From Saccharopolyspora sp. SCSIO 74807 (GTDB lineage Bacteria; Actinomycetota; Actinomycetes; Mycobacteriales; Pseudonocardiaceae): a stretch of 64,000 nucleotides of DNA. A program made the translations under genes and the position numbers. The stretch's first letter is position 1. Each line of letters starts with the position of its first letter. The stretch is taken from contig NZ_CP146100.1 of NCBI RefSeq assembly GCF_037023755.1, positions 4,123,501 to 4,187,500 on the forward strand, given 5' to 3'. The notes below the pieces were generated by a model. That model did no database searches and was not told the DNA's origin. It was given only the letters and a program-made list of their open reading frames with translations. Of this stretch, positions 51,361 to 59,549 are shown one piece after another.

Positions 51361-51371
51361 TCCAAAGTGGA
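51361..51371. repeat. TCCANNGTGGA palindrome copy
   Basis: TCCAAAGTGGA in the gap between the amidohydrolase and the acyl-CoA ligase; a one-mismatch copy TCCACAGTGGT is 38 bases to the left (51313-51323). Confidence 0.4.
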
Positions 51372-51485
51372 CGTCGTTGCCGAATCGTTCATGGTCAGCC
51401 GGTTTTTTATCACCCGCATGACAACGAATCGCGCGGCCGGACCGGCTGTCTTGACGTGCTCGAAGCCGGGTCGGTAGAAGGTTTT

Positions 51486-51507
51486 GTTTACATTTCCCGT
51501 TGTAAAC
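51486..51507. promoter_or_regulatory. inverted repeat GTTTACA-N8-TGTAAAC before the ligase gene
   Basis: Perfect 7-bp arms with 8-base spacing, 16 bases before the ATG and just downstream of a possible TTGACG-N18-TAGAAG promoter (51451-51480). Looks like a repressor operator; the regulator is unknown. The TetR gene at 58167-58784 is one candidate. Confidence 0.5.
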
Positions 51508-51522
51508 GTTCGGAGGGGCACC

Positions 51523-53157
51523 ATGGCGCGGGACGACCACGAAGGCAGATCGGGCTCGGTGCGCCGAGCCGTGCAGAACCTGCGCGGGTTCCAAGTGCTC
51601 ACGCGCGCGGGGATGGCCTCAGCCACTGCGCCCGCCACCGCGCTGCGCGGGCTCGCCGACGTGCGCGACCACGGCCCACTGGTCGGCGCGCTGCGGCACG
51701 CGCTGCGCACCCGCCCGAACGCCGCCGCACTGGTGGACGAACACGGCACGCTGACCTACGCCGAACTGGACCGCGCCTCGCGCGCATTGGCCCTCGCACT
51801 GCTGGAACGGGGATTCGAGCCCGGCCACACGATCGCCGTGCTGTGCCGCGACCACCGGTGGCTGGTGCTGGCACAACTGGCCTGCGGCCGGATCGGCGTG
51901 CACGTCGTGCTCGTCAACACCGGGTTCGCCGCCCCGCAGCTGGCCGACGTGCTCGCCCGCGAGGACGCGGCAGCGCTGGTGCTCGACGGTGAATTCCACC
52001 CGCTGGTGCAGGAGGCGCGGTTGCGGCTGCCGTGCTTCGTGGCCTGGCAGGCGCCGCAGCCGCGCGGCGCGGGGCCGAGCCTGGCGGACCTGGTGGCGGA
52101 GGCCGAAGACGGCGCGCCGCTGCCGGAACCGGATCGCCCGGGCAGCGTCGTGCTGCTCACCAGCGGCACCACCGGCCGCCCGAAGGGCGCGCGCCGCCAG
52201 GTCCGCTCCGCGCTGGCCGCCGCGGACTTCCTGGACCGGATCCCGCTGCGGGCGCACGAGCGGACCTTCCTGGCCGCACCGCTGTCGCACGCGATCGGTT
52301 TCTCCCAGCTGACCGTCGCGTTCGGGTTGGGCAGCACCGTCGTGGTGCACCGGAGGTTCGATCCCGGGCAGCTCGCCCGGGCGGTGCACGAGAACGGCTG
52401 CACCTGCGTGGTCCTGGTGCCGACGATGCTGCACCGGCTGCTGGAGCTGGACGAGCGGTTCCTGCGGGAGTTGCTGTCCTCGGTGCGTTCGGTCGTGGTC
52501 TCCGGCTCGGTGCTGGCACCCGCCTTGGCGCAGCGGGCCAGTGCGGTGCTCGGCGACGTGCTCTACAACCTGTACGGCTCGACCGAGGCCGCGGTCGCCG
52601 CGGTCGCGACCCCGCGGGAGCTGGCGGCGGCGCCCGGCACGGTCGGCCGGTCCCCGCGCGGGTGCGCGGTGCGGCTCTACGACGAGCACAACCGGCGCAT
52701 CACCCGACCGCACACCGCCGGCCGGATCTTCGCAGGTGGCCAGCTCGCCTTCACCGGCTACACCACCGCCGGGGTCGGTCGCGGGCGCATCGACGGGCTG
52801 ATCGACACCGGGGACGTGGGGCACTTCGACGGTGACGGGCTGCTGTTCGTCGACGGGCGGGCCGACGACATGATCATCTCCGGCGCGGAGAACGTGTTCC
52901 CCGCCGAGGTGGAGAACCTCATCGCGACCCACCAAGCGGTCAAGGACGTCGCGGTCATCGGCGCCGAGGACGCGGAATTCGGTCAGCGGCTGCGGGCTTT
53001 CGTGGTGCCGATCCCGGGCGCCGAGCTGGAACCGCAGGAGATCGTCGAGTTCGTCCGCCGCCGGCTGGCCCGGCACAAGGTCCCGCGCGAGGTCGTGCTG
53101 GTGAAGTCGGTTCCGCGCAACACCACCGGAAAGCTGGTGCGCCGCGCGCTGGCCTGA
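51523..53157 (+). CDS. acyl-CoA ligase / AMP-binding enzyme (FadD-like)
   Basis: 544 residues. LLTSGTTGRPKGARR (P-loop), YNLYGSTEAA, IDTGDVGHFDGDGLLFVDGRADDMIISGAENVFPAEVE and the C-terminal catalytic Lys in RNTTGKLVRR are complete, so it should activate a carboxylic acid as its CoA ester. Residues 1-50 form a non-catalytic leader as in some mycobacterial FadD proteins. ATG 51523 follows GGAGGGG. It precedes a monooxygenase and a GMC oxidoreductase, 158 and about 1,690 bases on. Confidence 0.88.
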   Translation: MARDDHEGRSGSVRRAVQNLRGFQVLTRAGMASATAPATALRGLADVRDHGPLVGALRHALRTRPNAAALVDEHGTLTYAELDRASRALALALLERGFEPGHTIAVLCRDHRWLVLAQLACGRIGVHVVLVNTGFAAPQLADVLAREDAAALVLDGEFHPLVQEARLRLPCFVAWQAPQPRGAGPSLADLVAEAEDGAPLPEPDRPGSVVLLTSGTTGRPKGARRQVRSALAAADFLDRIPLRAHERTFLAAPLSHAIGFSQLTVAFGLGSTVVVHRRFDPGQLARAVHENGCTCVVLVPTMLHRLLELDERFLRELLSSVRSVVVSGSVLAPALAQRASAVLGDVLYNLYGSTEAAVAAVATPRELAAAPGTVGRSPRGCAVRLYDEHNRRITRPHTAGRIFAGGQLAFTGYTTAGVGRGRIDGLIDTGDVGHFDGDGLLFVDGRADDMIISGAENVFPAEVENLIATHQAVKDVAVIGAEDAEFGQRLRAFVVPIPGAELEPQEIVEFVRRRLARHKVPREVVLVKSVPRNTTGKLVRRALA

Positions 53158-53230
53158 GCCCGGTGCCCCGGTGCGCTCGGTGCCGGTGAGGCCAGTGCCC
53201 GATGAGTCCGGTGTCCGAAGATGTCAACGA

Positions 53231-53249
53231 TCTGACCGCCGGGGTCAGA
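53231..53249. promoter_or_regulatory. inverted repeat TCTGACC-N5-GGTCAGA
   Basis: Perfect 7-bp arms, in the 158-base gap before the monooxygenase gene. Candidate operator; regulator unknown. Confidence 0.4.
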
Positions 53250-53315
53250 CCGGTGCGGGCGGCTGCGGCTTAGCGTGATCTCCGAACTGCAGCGCACGAG
53301 CCCCAGGAGTCCGCG

Positions 53316-54794
53316 ATGGCACCGATCCGCCCGCCGCATGTTGCCATCATCGGCAGTGGTTTCGCCGGTATCGCGGTGGCGGCCGAATTGCGCCGCGCCG
53401 GGTACACCTCGTTCACCATCTACGAGCGGGCCGCTCGCGTCGGCGGTGTGTGGCGGGACAACACCTATCCGGGAGCCGCCTGCGACGTGCCGTCGCACCT
53501 GTATTCGTTCTCGCACGCGCGGGAACCGCGCTGGCGGTTCCGGTTCGCCCGGCAGCCGGAGATCTTGCGGTATCTGCGCCGGTGCGTCGAGCACTACGGG
53601 CTCACCGACCACCTGCGGCTCAGCACCGCGATCGTGGCCGCGCACTACGACGAGCAGCAGTGCCGGTGGCGGTTGCGGACCGAGTCCGGCGAGCAGGTGC
53701 AGGCCGACGTGCTCGTACCCGCGGTCGGCCAGCTCAGCGAGCCGCTGGTGCCGGATCTGCCGGGCCGGGAGGAGTTCGCGGGCCGGGCGTTCCACTCCGC
53801 GCGGTGGGACCACGGCTGCGAGCTGGCCGGGAAGAACGTCGCGGTGGTCGGCACCGGCGCGAGCGCGATCCAGTTCGTGCCCGAGATCGCCGAGCGCGCC
53901 GCGAAGCTGACGGTTTTCCAGCGCTCCGCACCGCACGTGGTGCCCCGTCCGGACCGGCCGTACCGGCCGCGGCACGAATTCGCGTTCCGCCGCGTTCCGG
54001 GTGCGCAACTGCTGGGCAGGCTCGGAGTGTGGTTGTTCTTCGAGTTCGCCGGGCGCGGGATGACCACCGCGCAGCCGATCGGCCGCGCGTTCACCGCCGT
54101 GGCGCGCAGGCACCGCGCAGCGCAGCTCGCCGAAGCCGAGACGGCGGAGGGGATGACCCCGGACCACGCCATCGGTTGCAAGCGGGTGCTGTTCTCCAGC
54201 GACTACTACCCGGCGTTCAACCGGCCCGGAGTGCGGTTGGAGCGCGAGTCGATCGAGCGGGTCACGCCCAGCGGCATCCGGACCGCGGACGGCATCGAGC
54301 ACGACGCCGACGTGCTGATCTTCGGCACCGGCTTCGACGCGCAGCACTTCCTCTCCTCGATCACGGTGCGCGGCAAGGGAAACCGGCTGCTGAGCGAGGA
54401 GTGGGGCGACGGCGCGCGCGCCTACCTGGGGCTGTCGGTGCCGCAATTCCCGAACATGTTCCTGATGTACGGCCCGAACACCAACCTCGGATCCGGTTCC
54501 ATCGTGCACATGCTGGAAAGTCAGGCGCGGTACGTGGTGCGCGCGGTGCGGGAGATCGTGCGCCGGAGCGGCGCGGCGTTGGAGGTGCGCGCCGAGGCGG
54601 CCGAAGAATTCGACCGCGAGATCCAGGAACGGTTGCAGCACAGCGTGTGGACGACCTGCTCGAGCTGGTATCGCGGTGCGGACGGGCGGATCAGCACGAA
54701 CTGGCCCGGTTCGATGGCCGAGTACCGGCGCCGCACCCGGCGGGTGGCGCTGGACGACTACCGGGTCCTGAGCCCGGGTGCCGTGCAGTCCTGA
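53316..54794 (+). CDS. Baeyer-Villiger-type flavin monooxygenase
   Basis: 492 residues. GSGFAGIA (FAD, 13-20), the fingerprint F-x-G-x3-H-x3-W-D at 154-165 (FAGRAFHSARWD) and the second Rossmann motif VVGTGASAIQF are all in the order of type I Baeyer-Villiger monooxygenases. Such enzymes insert oxygen next to a ketone, giving an ester or lactone. It stands between a ligase and a GMC oxidoreductase that could make the ketone. ATG 53316 has a weak AGGAG (CCAGGAGTCCGCG) upstream. Confidence 0.9.
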   Translation: MAPIRPPHVAIIGSGFAGIAVAAELRRAGYTSFTIYERAARVGGVWRDNTYPGAACDVPSHLYSFSHAREPRWRFRFARQPEILRYLRRCVEHYGLTDHLRLSTAIVAAHYDEQQCRWRLRTESGEQVQADVLVPAVGQLSEPLVPDLPGREEFAGRAFHSARWDHGCELAGKNVAVVGTGASAIQFVPEIAERAAKLTVFQRSAPHVVPRPDRPYRPRHEFAFRRVPGAQLLGRLGVWLFFEFAGRGMTTAQPIGRAFTAVARRHRAAQLAEAETAEGMTPDHAIGCKRVLFSSDYYPAFNRPGVRLERESIERVTPSGIRTADGIEHDADVLIFGTGFDAQHFLSSITVRGKGNRLLSEEWGDGARAYLGLSVPQFPNMFLMYGPNTNLGSGSIVHMLESQARYVVRAVREIVRRSGAALEVRAEAAEEFDREIQERLQHSVWTTCSSWYRGADGRISTNWPGSMAEYRRRTRRVALDDYRVLSPGAVQS

Positions 54795-54843
54795 ACCCTC
54801 CGCCGAGTGTGTCCACAGTGGTGAAACGACAGCGAGGTTGCGC

Positions 54844-56526
54844 ATGGCCGACTACGACGTGCTCGTCATCGGATCCGGTTTCGGCGGCGGGGTTTCCGCG
54901 CTGCGGCTGACCGAGAAGGGCTACCGGGTGGGGGTGCTCGAAGCGGGCAAGCGCTTCTCCGACGCGGACTTCCCGAAGACCTCCTGGCGGGTCCGCGACT
55001 ACCTGTACCTGCCCGCGCTGGGCTGCTACGGCATCTTCCGGCTCAACCTGCTCAAGGACGTGCTGATCCTCAGCGGCGCCGGAGTGGGCGGCGGTTCCCT
55101 GGTGTACGCGAACACGCTGTACGAACCGCCGAAGGAGTTCTACCGGCACCCGCAGTGGGCCGGGATCACCGACTGGGAGCAGGAACTCGCGCCCTACTAC
55201 GACCAGGCCAAGCGGATGCTCGGTGTGACCCGCAACCCGCGCGACACACCGTCCGATGAGGTCATGCGGCGGGTCGGCGAGGAGCTCGGCATCGGCGACA
55301 CCTACCACACCTCCCAGGTCGGGGTTTTCTTCGGCGAGCCGGGGGAAACCGCCGCCGACCCGTACTTCGGCGGCGCCGGACCGGACCGCAGCGGATGCAT
55401 CCACTGTGGAGCTTGCATGACCGGGTGCAGGCACGGCGCGAAGAACACCGTGGCGAAGAACTACCTGCATCTGGCGGAGAACGCGGGCGCCGCGGTGCAT
55501 CCGATGACCACGGCCACGACGGTGCGGCCGCTGCCGGGCGGCGGGTACGCAGTGGACACCGTGCGCACCGGTGGCCGATTCCGCAAGCACCGCAAGACCT
55601 TCACCGCAGACCAGGTGATCTTCTCCGCCTCCGCGCTGGGCACCCAGAAGCTGCTGCACCGGATGCGCGACGAGGGCGTGCTGCCGCGCATTTCGGCCAA
55701 GCTGGGCGTGCTCAGCCGCACCAACTCCGAGCAGATCCTCGCCGCCCGCGCGAAAGGGTCCGAACGCGACTTCAGCGAAGGAGTCACGATCACCTCGTCG
55801 CTGCACCCGGACTCGACGACGCACATCGAACCGGTCCGCTACGGCAAGGGCAGCAACCTGCTCGCCCTGCTGGAGGCGTCGCTGGTGGACCCGAAGCCGG
55901 GACGCAACCGCCTGCTGCTGGGATTGCGGCACATGCTGCGCAACTGGCGCGACCTGCCCACGTTGCACAACCCGCGGCGCTGGTCGCAGCAGGCGATCAT
56001 CCTGCTGGTGATGCAGGCGGTGGACAACTCCCTGACGCTGCGCAGCAAACGCGGCCTGTTCGGGCGAAGGCTCACCAGCGAGCAGGGCGGCGGTGAGCCG
56101 AACCCCACCTGGATCCCGGCCGGGCACGACGCGGCCCGCGCGGTCGCGCGCGACATCGGCGGCGTACCGGCGGGCAGCTGGGCCGATCTGGCCAACGTGC
56201 CCATCACCGGGCACTTCATCGGCGGCTGCGCGATCGGCGCGGACGCCGAGCAGGGTGTCGTGGACCCGTACCATCGCCTCTACGGCCATCCGGGGCTGCA
56301 CGTCGTGGACGGCTCCACGATCTCGGCCAACCTCGGGGTGAATCCCTCGCTGACGATCACCGCGCAGGCAGAGCGGGCGATGGCGCTGTGGCCGAACAAG
56401 GGCGAACCGGACCGCCGCCCGGAACTCGGCGAGCCGTACCAGCAGGTCCCCGCGAGCACGCCCGGCCGCCCGGTCGTGCCGGAGGCCGCGCCGGGCGCAC
56501 TGCGCCTGCCGGTCACCCCCGTCTGA
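54844..56526 (+). CDS. GMC oxidoreductase (cholesterol-oxidase-like) with four-Cys motif
   Basis: 560 residues. FAD motif VIGSGFGGGVSA (8-19), GAGVGGGSLVYAN, His in GHFIGGCAIG and Asn in NLGVNPSLTI, as in cholesterol oxidase/ChoD-like GMC enzymes. An insert at 185-195 reads CIHCGACMTGC, i.e. CxxCxxCxxxC, followed by RHGAKNT; the pattern is that of a [4Fe-4S] ferredoxin and suggests electron transfer instead of direct oxygen use (inference). The gene starts 49 bases after the monooxygenase. No secretion signal, so probably cytosolic. Confidence 0.9.
   Translation: MADYDVLVIGSGFGGGVSALRLTEKGYRVGVLEAGKRFSDADFPKTSWRVRDYLYLPALGCYGIFRLNLLKDVLILSGAGVGGGSLVYANTLYEPPKEFYRHPQWAGITDWEQELAPYYDQAKRMLGVTRNPRDTPSDEVMRRVGEELGIGDTYHTSQVGVFFGEPGETAADPYFGGAGPDRSGCIHCGACMTGCRHGAKNTVAKNYLHLAENAGAAVHPMTTATTVRPLPGGGYAVDTVRTGGRFRKHRKTFTADQVIFSASALGTQKLLHRMRDEGVLPRISAKLGVLSRTNSEQILAARAKGSERDFSEGVTITSSLHPDSTTHIEPVRYGKGSNLLALLEASLVDPKPGRNRLLLGLRHMLRNWRDLPTLHNPRRWSQQAIILLVMQAVDNSLTLRSKRGLFGRRLTSEQGGGEPNPTWIPAGHDAARAVARDIGGVPAGSWADLANVPITGHFIGGCAIGADAEQGVVDPYHRLYGHPGLHVVDGSTISANLGVNPSLTITAQAERAMALWPNKGEPDRRPELGEPYQQVPASTPGRPVVPEAAPGALRLPVTPV
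55400..55410. repeat. TCCANNGTGGA palindrome copy (in coding sequence)
   Basis: TCCACTGTGGA within the codons of the GMC four-Cys motif (Ile-His-Cys-Gly); it uses the rare Cys codon TGT and Gly codon GGA. Confidence 0.35.
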
Positions 56527-56549
56527 ACGCCCAGAGCTTGGAGGCATCG

Positions 56550-57173
56550 ATGACCTATCCGCCCGAACCGTGGAACATGCGCGCCAGCATGCACATGTCG
56601 CTGTGGCCGGTGCCCGCGTTCGAGCTGCCGGACGTGCCTGCCGGGACCGAGCCTGCGCTGCTCGGCGGTTCCGGGCTGGTCGGCACCGCGTGGCTGGTCT
56701 ACGGGCCGGGTTCGGTGCTGGAGTACAACGAGCTGCTGGAGGCGGTGCTGGTGCGCCACGACGGCCGCCCGCACGTGACCATCACGAAGATCTGGGTGGA
56801 CAGCGCCGCGTCCAAGCAGGGCGGCCGCGAGCTCTGGGGCATCCCGAAGGAGCTGGCGCGGTTCCGGCTGCGTTCGGCGACCGGGCAGGCCGGCGAATCG
56901 CGGGTCGCGTCGTTCGCTGCGGACGGCATCGCCTCGGCCGGGTTCACCCGGCTGGCGAAGCTGCCCGGGAACTGGCCGTTCGACTACCAGCTCGCGCAGA
57001 CCCTCGACGGCCGGCTCAAGATCAGCGGTTTCCACGGGTCGTCCCCGGCGGGCCTGTGCACGGCGTCGTGGCGGTTCGAGGCGAGCGGTCCGCTGGCCTG
57101 GCTGGCGGGCAGGCGGCCGCTGGCCAGCGTGCAGCTGCGGGACGTGTCGTTGCGCTTCGGCGACGAGAACTGA
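56550..57173 (+). CDS. acetoacetate-decarboxylase-like protein
   Basis: 207 residues. The motif GGRELWGIPKELARF (91-105) holds Lys100 at the place of the Schiff-base lysine of acetoacetate decarboxylase, and the TITKIWVDSAASKQ strand before it fits. Many homologues in actinobacterial oxidation clusters have no proven decarboxylase activity. TTGGAGG lies 7 bases before ATG 56550. Third gene of the monooxygenase-GMC set, 23 bases after the GMC gene. Confidence 0.8.
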   Translation: MTYPPEPWNMRASMHMSLWPVPAFELPDVPAGTEPALLGGSGLVGTAWLVYGPGSVLEYNELLEAVLVRHDGRPHVTITKIWVDSAASKQGGRELWGIPKELARFRLRSATGQAGESRVASFAADGIASAGFTRLAKLPGNWPFDYQLAQTLDGRLKISGFHGSSPAGLCTASWRFEASGPLAWLAGRRPLASVQLRDVSLRFGDEN

Positions 57174-57220
57174 GGGTTTTCTGATCAGCGGCCGGTGCGC
57201 GGCGTGCGATCATCGCGGTC

Positions 57221-57880
57221 ATGACTGGCTCCGCTCGTGCGCTGTTGGACTCGGTGCAGCAGGAGCTCGCGCCGCGGGAGGGCGGCAACCGGCTGGTCCC
57301 GCTGGTCCGGCACGGCAACGCCCCGCGTGCGGTGCCTGCCGCGCTGGCCGCTGAGGAACACCGCATCGTGCCGTGCGACTGGCGCAGCTTCCTGACCCTG
57401 TCGGCCCGCGCCACCGACCGGCCCACCCGGGAGTTCTTCGCCGGGCTCGCCGCGGGCGAAGGCGCCGCGCTCAACGCGCTGCCGAAACTCGCCCGCGCGC
57501 TCGGGTGGGACGACGACGAGGTGGCTGCCTACCGCCCCGCAGCGGGCTGCCAGGCGTACCCGGCGTACATGTCGTGGCTGGCGCTGCACGCCGAGCCCGC
57601 CGACGCGGCGGTCGCCATCGTGTCGAACTTCGCGGCGTGGGGCGGGTATTGCGCCGAGATCGCGCACGGCCTGCGGTCGCACTACGGCTTGTCCGAACAG
57701 GACTGCGAGTTCTTCGACCTGTTCGCGCACCCCGCTGCCGGGGCCGCCGAGCAGGCCGAAGCGGCGGTGCAGGCCGGGCTCGACGCCGGGAAGTTGACCG
57801 AGTCCACCGCCCGCGAGCAGGCGCGCCTGTTCCAGGAGTTCGAGCTGATGTTCTGGAACACCCTCGCCGACGCGGGCTAG
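57221..57880 (+). CDS. TenA/PqqC-family (heme-oxygenase-fold) protein
   Basis: 219 residues, all-helical. RATDRPTREFFAGLAAGEG, AAGCQAYPAYMSWLA, VSNFAAWGGYCAEIAHGLRSHYG and the C-terminal FQEFELMFWNTL follow the TenA/thiaminase-II/PqqC layout. The catalytic Cys of thiaminase II is not securely placed (Cys at CQAYP and GGYC are candidates). Role unknown; 47 bases after the decarboxylase-like gene, so possibly co-transcribed. Confidence 0.7.
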   Translation: MTGSARALLDSVQQELAPREGGNRLVPLVRHGNAPRAVPAALAAEEHRIVPCDWRSFLTLSARATDRPTREFFAGLAAGEGAALNALPKLARALGWDDDEVAAYRPAAGCQAYPAYMSWLALHAEPADAAVAIVSNFAAWGGYCAEIAHGLRSHYGLSEQDCEFFDLFAHPAAGAAEQAEAAVQAGLDAGKLTESTAREQARLFQEFELMFWNTLADAG

Positions 57881-57924
57881 GTTCCGCGCACGAACCGATC
57901 CCTGCGCAGCGCCTGGCCCGCAGC

Positions 57925-58100
57925 GCGGCCACCCCCAGCGGCTCAGGTTCAGCTCCTCGTCCGGCCCGGGTTCGCCGAACGCGGCCATCGTGGGATGCAG
58001 TCCCGCCGCGCCGAGCGCGATGTTGCCACCCAGCCACAGCGCGTCGAGGGAGTTGCCCGCGTCGTAGGTGCCGCTGAGCTGTTGCAGCACGCAGGGGTTG
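57925..58100 (-). pseudogene. remnant of a membrane diguanylate-cyclase-type protein
   Basis: One minus-strand frame here translates to LSGTYDAGNSLDALWLGGN followed by IALGAAGLHPTMAAFGEPG, which resembles the transmembrane-to-linker part (DALWLxGYxLLGAAALHPSM) of actinobacterial GGDEF/EAL sensor proteins. There is no start, GGDEF domain or continuation on either side, so it looks like a decayed fragment of about 55 codons. Confidence 0.45.
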
Positions 58101-58166
58101 GACCGCGCGGCCCCGCGGATCCGCACGTCCGTGCGGCACAGCCACGCCGTAGGACACTATGGACGG

Positions 58167-58784
58167 TCATGCCACCAGCGCACGCACCAGATCCGCCAGC
58201 CCTGCCTTGATCCGTTCCGGCTGCATCCCGGCGATCTCCCGCTGGTAGGTCACCATGCCGGCGCCGAGCGGGGCCAGCAGCGCGTCCGCCAGGTAGTGCT
58301 CGTCCGAGCCCGGCCTGGCCTGCCGCAGCAGCTCGGCGAGGTGGCGGTGATGCACCGCGTAAGCACCGCTGAGGTACCGCGCGTGCGGGGTGTTGTGCTC
58401 GGCCAGCAGCAGCAGCGCCGACTGCTCCTCGACCCGGGCGACCAGTGCGTGCAGGAACGCGGTGATGCGCTCGGCGGCCGCGGCGCCGGGTCCGAGCGGC
58501 GGAGCGCCGCGCAGGAAGGACTCCTGGAACTCGCGTTCCCGCTCGTCGAGCAGCGCGTAGGCCAGCCCGGCGCGGTCGCCGAACCGGCGGTAGACGGTGC
58601 CAACGCCGACACCGGCGGAGTGCGCGACCTCCTCCATGGAGAGTCCTTCGACGCCGCTGGTGCGCACGATGTCCCGGGCCGCGTCCAAGATCCGCTTGCG
58701 GTTCCGCGCCGCATCGGCCCGTTCGGCGGGCTGGGCGCGGGGGAGGCGGAGCACGGGGTCGCCGGACGGCTGTTCGGCTGGCAT
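58167..58784 (-). CDS. TetR-family transcriptional regulator
   Basis: 205 residues. N-terminal domain at about 25-72: NRKRILDAARDIVRTSGVEG, then LSMEEVAHSAGVGVGTVYRRFGDR, a standard TetR helix-turn-helix. The C-terminal ligand domain resembles those of general TetR repressors. ATG 58784 follows GAGGAGGAG. Target unknown; it faces the plus-strand TenA-like gene across the pseudogene fragment. Confidence 0.88.
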   Translation of the reverse strand: MPAEQPSGDPVLRLPRAQPAERADAARNRKRILDAARDIVRTSGVEGLSMEEVAHSAGVGVGTVYRRFGDRAGLAYALLDEREREFQESFLRGAPPLGPGAAAAERITAFLHALVARVEEQSALLLLAEHNTPHARYLSGAYAVHHRHLAELLRQARPGSDEHYLADALLAPLGAGMVTYQREIAGMQPERIKAGLADLVRALVA

Positions 58785-59020
58785 CCGCGCTCCTCCTCGC
58801 CTCCGGTGCGTCCGGACCAGTCTGCCGATCGGCGAGCGCCGAACCAACCCGCCGCACGCGCGCGTCGCGAACATCACCGACCGGCCGCGCCGAGCGAGAA
58901 CGGCGCCGGAACACGGCCGACTGCGGCCGGGAACGACTCCGACCGGCCCCGGACCGCCTCAGCCACCCGGCGCAGCGCGGGCGAGAACGGTGCCCGCCCG
59001 GTGCCGGGACTCCGGCGAGT

Positions 59021-59413
59021 TCAGATCAGCGCGCTCGGATCGGCGGGCACGTCCACGGAATGCTCACGCAGCGCGCTCAGCGGAACGACTTCGGTGGTGT
59101 CGGCGTGCGTGGCCGCCAGCAGCACCGGCGGTGCCACACCCGCCTCGTACGCCTCCCGCCAGCGGTCGGCGCACACGCACCAGCGATCACCCGGTTGCAG
59201 GCCGGCGAACCCGTGCTCGGGGCGCGGCGTGACCAGGTCGTTGCCCGCTTCCTGCTGCTGCACGAGGAATTCGGTGGACACCACCGCGCAGACGGTGTGC
59301 CTGCCGACGTCCTCGGGTCCGGTGGAGCAACATCCGTCCCGGTAGAAGCCGGTGAGGGGATCGGTGCCGCAGGGCTCCAGCTCGCCACCGAGCACGTTGC
59401 GTTCGGTCGTCAT
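59021..59413 (-). CDS. DUF2237-family protein
   Basis: 130 residues, Cys-rich. NVLGGELEPCG, TGFYRDGCCSTGPEDVGRH, VCAVVSTEFL, GNDLVTP, GLQPGDRWCVCADRW and APPVLLAATHA follow the DUF2237 conserved pattern almost throughout. Function unknown; the conserved Cys/His/Trp suggest a ligand or metal role but none is shown. GAAGGTG precedes the ATG. The upstream and downstream neighbours are on the same strand but 137-236 bases away. Confidence 0.88.
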   Translation of the reverse strand: MTTERNVLGGELEPCGTDPLTGFYRDGCCSTGPEDVGRHTVCAVVSTEFLVQQQEAGNDLVTPRPEHGFAGLQPGDRWCVCADRWREAYEAGVAPPVLLAATHADTTEVVPLSALREHSVDVPADPSALI

Positions 59414-59549
59414 GAGGACACCTTCATTTCCCACACCTGTCGGCTCTGGCCCGGCCCGGCCCGACGTGCCTGCGGCCTGGCCACCCAAGTGTGGCGAGAA
59501 CCGCCGAATCCGTCCAGTACTGGCGGTTTCGGCGGCTGTGCGGGGATTT

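Noticed and set aside
57185-58126. 313-codon minus-strand gene
   Set aside because: Most of it is antisense to the TenA-like gene and has no domain. Only the first 65 or so codons look protein-like, reported as a pseudogene fragment.
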